This document shows positions 54,610-56,299 of a stretch of DNA of 56,299 nt, in pieces. Below the pieces are notes generated by a model. It saw nothing but the letters and a program-made list of their open reading frames with translations, was not told the origin of the DNA and did not search any database. The first letter of the stretch is position 1. Every line of letters starts with the position of its first letter. The position numbers were made by a program, and so were the translations under genes. Source of the DNA: Bacteroidaceae bacterium (lineage in GTDB: Bacteria > Bacteroidota > Bacteroidia > Bacteroidales > Bacteroidaceae); assembly GCA_017617635.1 (NCBI GenBank), contig JAFZVW010000002.1, forward strand, positions 1 through 56,299. Reading direction: 5' to 3'.

Positions 54610-55194
54610 ATGAGTACATTAAAACTGAAAGTGTCAAGGGCGAGCAATGTGAACCCGAAGACGAAACAGAAGGGCTTTACTGCCCGAGTGTTAACTAATG
54701 GTACTGCCGATTTCGACGACATCGTGAAGGAGGCCGGCCACAACACCACCATGCACAAGGCAGAGTTGCGTATGGCCTTCGAGCTGTGCATGGACTCGGT
54801 GACCGAGATGCTGAAGCAGGGCTACATCGTGGACCTTGGACCTATCGGCAAGATCTATCCGAGCTGTTCGAGCGGCTGGTACGAGAAGGAGGAGGACATG
54901 AAGCTGAGCGACGTGAAGCCACAGCTGTACTACCGTGCCGGCGACGAGGTCGAGGCCGCCGTCAAGTCTGCCAAGCTCGTGTGGGCGAAAGCCAGCGACG
55001 AGGATGAAGAGGAAGGCGGAACCACGGAACCAGGGAACGGCGAAACTCCTGATCCAGAGAACCCCAACACCGGCGGCGAGACGCCCGATCCCGAGAATCC
55101 CGGCGGTGATCCTTCGACAGGAGGCTCAGGAGACGGTGATGACGACAATGGCGGTAATGGTGGCGGCGGCAACCCAGGCAGCGACATGGACTGA
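54610..55194 (+). CDS. HU-family DNA-binding protein with Gly/Asp-rich tail (HU-HIG type)
   Basis: Residues 1-125 match the divergent Bacteroidota HU/IHF-like domain: STLKLKVSRASNVNPKTKQK, a helix TMHKAELRMAFELCMDSVTE and the arm region IVDLGPIGKIYPSCSSG. Residues about 130-194 are a low-complexity tail rich in Gly, Asp, Glu, Pro and Asn (TPDPENPNTGGETPDPENPG and similar). HU domains fused to a wHTH, Ig or Gly-rich segment are the HU-HIG group. The gene follows the 22-bp array by 22 bases, so the array is a natural candidate binding site for this protein or for a regulator of its gene. Codons are GC-rich compared with the BspA-like gene. A perfect terminator follows. Confidence 0.85.
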   Translation: MSTLKLKVSRASNVNPKTKQKGFTARVLTNGTADFDDIVKEAGHNTTMHKAELRMAFELCMDSVTEMLKQGYIVDLGPIGKIYPSCSSGWYEKEEDMKLSDVKPQLYYRAGDEVEAAVKSAKLVWAKASDEDEEEGGTTEPGNGETPDPENPNTGGETPDPENPGGDPSTGGSGDGDDDNGGNGGGGNPGSDMD

Positions 55195-55232
55195 GCAGAT
55201 TTTCCAATCTGGGAGTATCTATTTACCAAATG

Positions 55233-55259
55233 GGAACGGATGGTTGTCCGTTCCTTTTT
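55233..55259 (+). terminator. Rho-independent terminator of the HU-family gene
   Basis: GGAACGGA (55233-55240) pairs perfectly with TCCGTTCC (55247-55254) around a 6-base loop, followed by TTTTT. Confidence 0.9.
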
Positions 55260-55274
55260 GTTGTCATACCTTTG
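55244..55274 (+). promoter_or_regulatory. Promoter of pdxS
   Basis: TTG (55244-55246) and TACCTTTG (55267-55274) are 20 bases apart; the ATG is 30 bases further. The -33 element lies inside the preceding terminator hairpin. Confidence 0.6.
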
Positions 55275-55304
55275 TGCTGCACAAACCCTAAACAGTAAAC
55301 AAAA

Positions 55305-56177
55305 ATGGAAGACAGGACTACGCTTAACCGCCAGTTGGCTCAGATGCTGAAGGGCGGAGTGATTATGGACGTGACGACACCCGAGCAGGCACGCATTGCC
55401 GAGGCTGCCGGTGCATGTGCAGTAATGGCATTGGAACGCATACCGGCTGACATCCGCGCTGCAGGAGGTGTGAGCCGTATGAGCGACCCGAAGATGATAA
55501 AGGGCATACAGCAGGCCGTGACTATCCCCGTGATGGCTAAGTGCCGTATCGGTCATTTTGCCGAGGCACAGATTCTGGAAGCCATCGAGATTGACTACAT
55601 CGACGAGAGCGAGGTGCTTTCGCCTGCGGATGACATCTACCACATCGACAAGCGCAAGTTCCGTGTGCCTTTCGTCTGCGGAGCAAAGGACCTGGGCGAG
55701 GCGCTGCGCCGCATCAGCGAGGGTGCCACGATGATTCGTACCAAGGGCGAACCGGGCACGGGCGACATCATACAGGCCGTCCGCCACATGCGCATGATGC
55801 AGAGCGAAATCCGCCGTCTTGTAGGCATGGCCGAAGATGAACTTTACGAGGCAGCCAAGCAGTTGCGTGTGCCGTTTGACTTGGTTCAGTTTGTTCACGA
55901 GAACGGCAAGCTGCCTGTGGTGAACTTCGCTGCCGGAGGTGTGGCTACGCCTGCCGATGCAGCCCTGATGATGCAGCTGGGTGCGGAAGGTGTGTTCGTG
56001 GGCAGCGGCATCTTCAAGAGCGGTAACCCCGAGAAGCGTGCGCAGGCCATCGTCAAGGCCGTAACGAACTACAACAACCCGGCCATACTTGCCGAACTGA
56101 GCGAGGATCTGGGCGAAGCTATGGTGGGTATCAATGAGAGCGAGATAGAGTTGCTGATGGCAGAGCGGGGGAAGTGA
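55305..56177 (+). CDS. pdxS: Pyridoxal 5'-phosphate synthase, lyase subunit
   Basis: PdxS builds pyridoxal phosphate from ribose 5-phosphate, glyceraldehyde 3-phosphate and ammonia delivered by PdxT. The 290-residue TIM barrel has the catalytic Asp D22 in [11 protein letters not shown], the Schiff-base lysine K79 in VMAKCRIGH and the second lysine K147 in [13 protein letters not shown]. The closing [20 protein letters not shown] binds phosphate. Length is normal. pdxT follows. Confidence 0.98.
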   Translation: MEDRTTLNRQLAQMLKGGVIMDVTTPEQARIAEAAGACAVMALERIPADIRAAGGVSRMSDPKMIKGIQQAVTIPVMAKCRIGHFAEAQILEAIEIDYIDESEVLSPADDIYHIDKRKFRVPFVCGAKDLGEALRRISEGATMIRTKGEPGTGDIIQAVRHMRMMQSEIRRLVGMAEDELYEAAKQLRVPFDLVQFVHENGKLPVVNFAAGGVATPADAALMMQLGAEGVFVGSGIFKSGNPEKRAQAIVKAVTNYNNPAILAELSEDLGEAMVGINESEIELLMAERGK

Positions 56178-56190
56178 AGCCCCCCTCTAA

Positions 56191-56206
56191 CTCCCCCGAG
56201 GGGGAG
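56191..56206. repeat. CTCCCCC/GGGGGAG hairpin and A/G-rich intergenic motif
   Basis: CTCCCCC (56191-56197) pairs with GGGGGAG (56200-56206). It is followed at 56211-56237 by the GTGAAAAGTGAAAAATGAAA motif that also occurs at about 2073-2095. Both are familiar Bacteroidales intergenic sequences. In the pdxS-pdxT gap it may tune readthrough. Confidence 0.5.
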
Positions 56207-56238
56207 AAAAGTGAAGAGTGAAAAGTGAAAAATGAAAA

Positions 56239-56299
56239 ATGGAGAAGATAGCTATCCTAGCATTGCAGGGGGCGTTTGCTGAGCATGAGCAGATGCTGC
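56239..56299 (+). CDS. pdxT: Pyridoxal 5'-phosphate synthase, glutaminase subunit (partial, runs off window end)
   Basis: The first 20 codons read MEKIAILALQGAFAEHEQML, the N-terminal strand and loop of PdxT (class I-type glutamine amidotransferase; GVLALQGAFREH-like). PdxT hydrolyses glutamine and passes ammonia to PdxS. The gene is cut by the window edge. The ATG at 56239 is chosen; an ATG at 56232 is out of frame. Confidence 0.93.
   Translation, partial: MEKIAILALQGAFAEHEQML

Overview
The window reads as a chromosomal segment of a Bacteroidales bacterium, most like Prevotella and relatives. The evidence is promoters of the Bacteroidota type (TTTG, about 20 bases, then TAnnTTTG) in front of many genes, a type III glutamine synthetase, meso-diaminopimelate dehydrogenase, BspA-type leucine-rich repeats, an M60 mucinase-like protein, and secreted proteins ending in a short D(I/L)xGR(K/R)L...NIVNG tail. 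Genus-level assignment is inference.

Layout. 1-20 kb is dense core genome: a polyvalent-kinase fragment at the edge, purU, a UDG-family protein, Fe-superoxide dismutase, tRNA-Asn, cysE, an rlmL-type rRNA methyltransferase, a DPP IV peptidase, purD, two membrane proteins, a TMEM260/DUF2723 glycosyltransferase, a polysaccharide deacetylase, rnhB, cysS, glnN and a Sel1-repeat protein. 20-30 kb is accessory: a Bro-N protein with palindromic operators in front of it, a 1,729-residue secreted protein followed by a 63-residue peptide gene, about 1.1 kb of decayed DNA holding gene scraps and a 22-bp-period repeat array, and a three-gene hipBST-like toxin-antitoxin locus whose hipB has an in-frame stop. 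29-36 kb holds an M60 metallopeptidase and a WG-repeat-like exported protein. 36-47 kb is core again: a Cu/Zn-type permease with an HMA domain, an EFR1-type ferredoxin, an rnr-rpoN-PAP2 operon, a sugar-nucleotide-type epimerase, ddh and pflB, with a shared operator-rich region between ddh and pflB. 47-56 kb mixes a ThiD-like/AraC fusion, a DUF4160-DUF2442 pair, an in-frame chimera of an exported protein with the C-terminal half of a ketoacyl synthase, a decayed dockerin-like gene on the minus strand, a BspA-like surface protein, a small HTH/AT-hook protein, a six-unit 22-bp-period array directly in front of an HU-family gene, and pdxS-pdxT.

The most interesting signal is the pair of unrelated-sequence arrays (27484-27615 and 54456-54587) that share a 22-bp period. 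One sits immediately upstream of an HU protein with a Gly/Asp-rich tail; the other lies in decayed mobile-like DNA. Next in interest are the tripartite hipBST locus with a broken hipB, the degenerate kinase-AraC fusion that has lost its catalytic cysteine position, and the ketoacyl-synthase chimera, which may be an assembly join.

All functional calls are from reading translated sequence and known family motifs; no database search was run.
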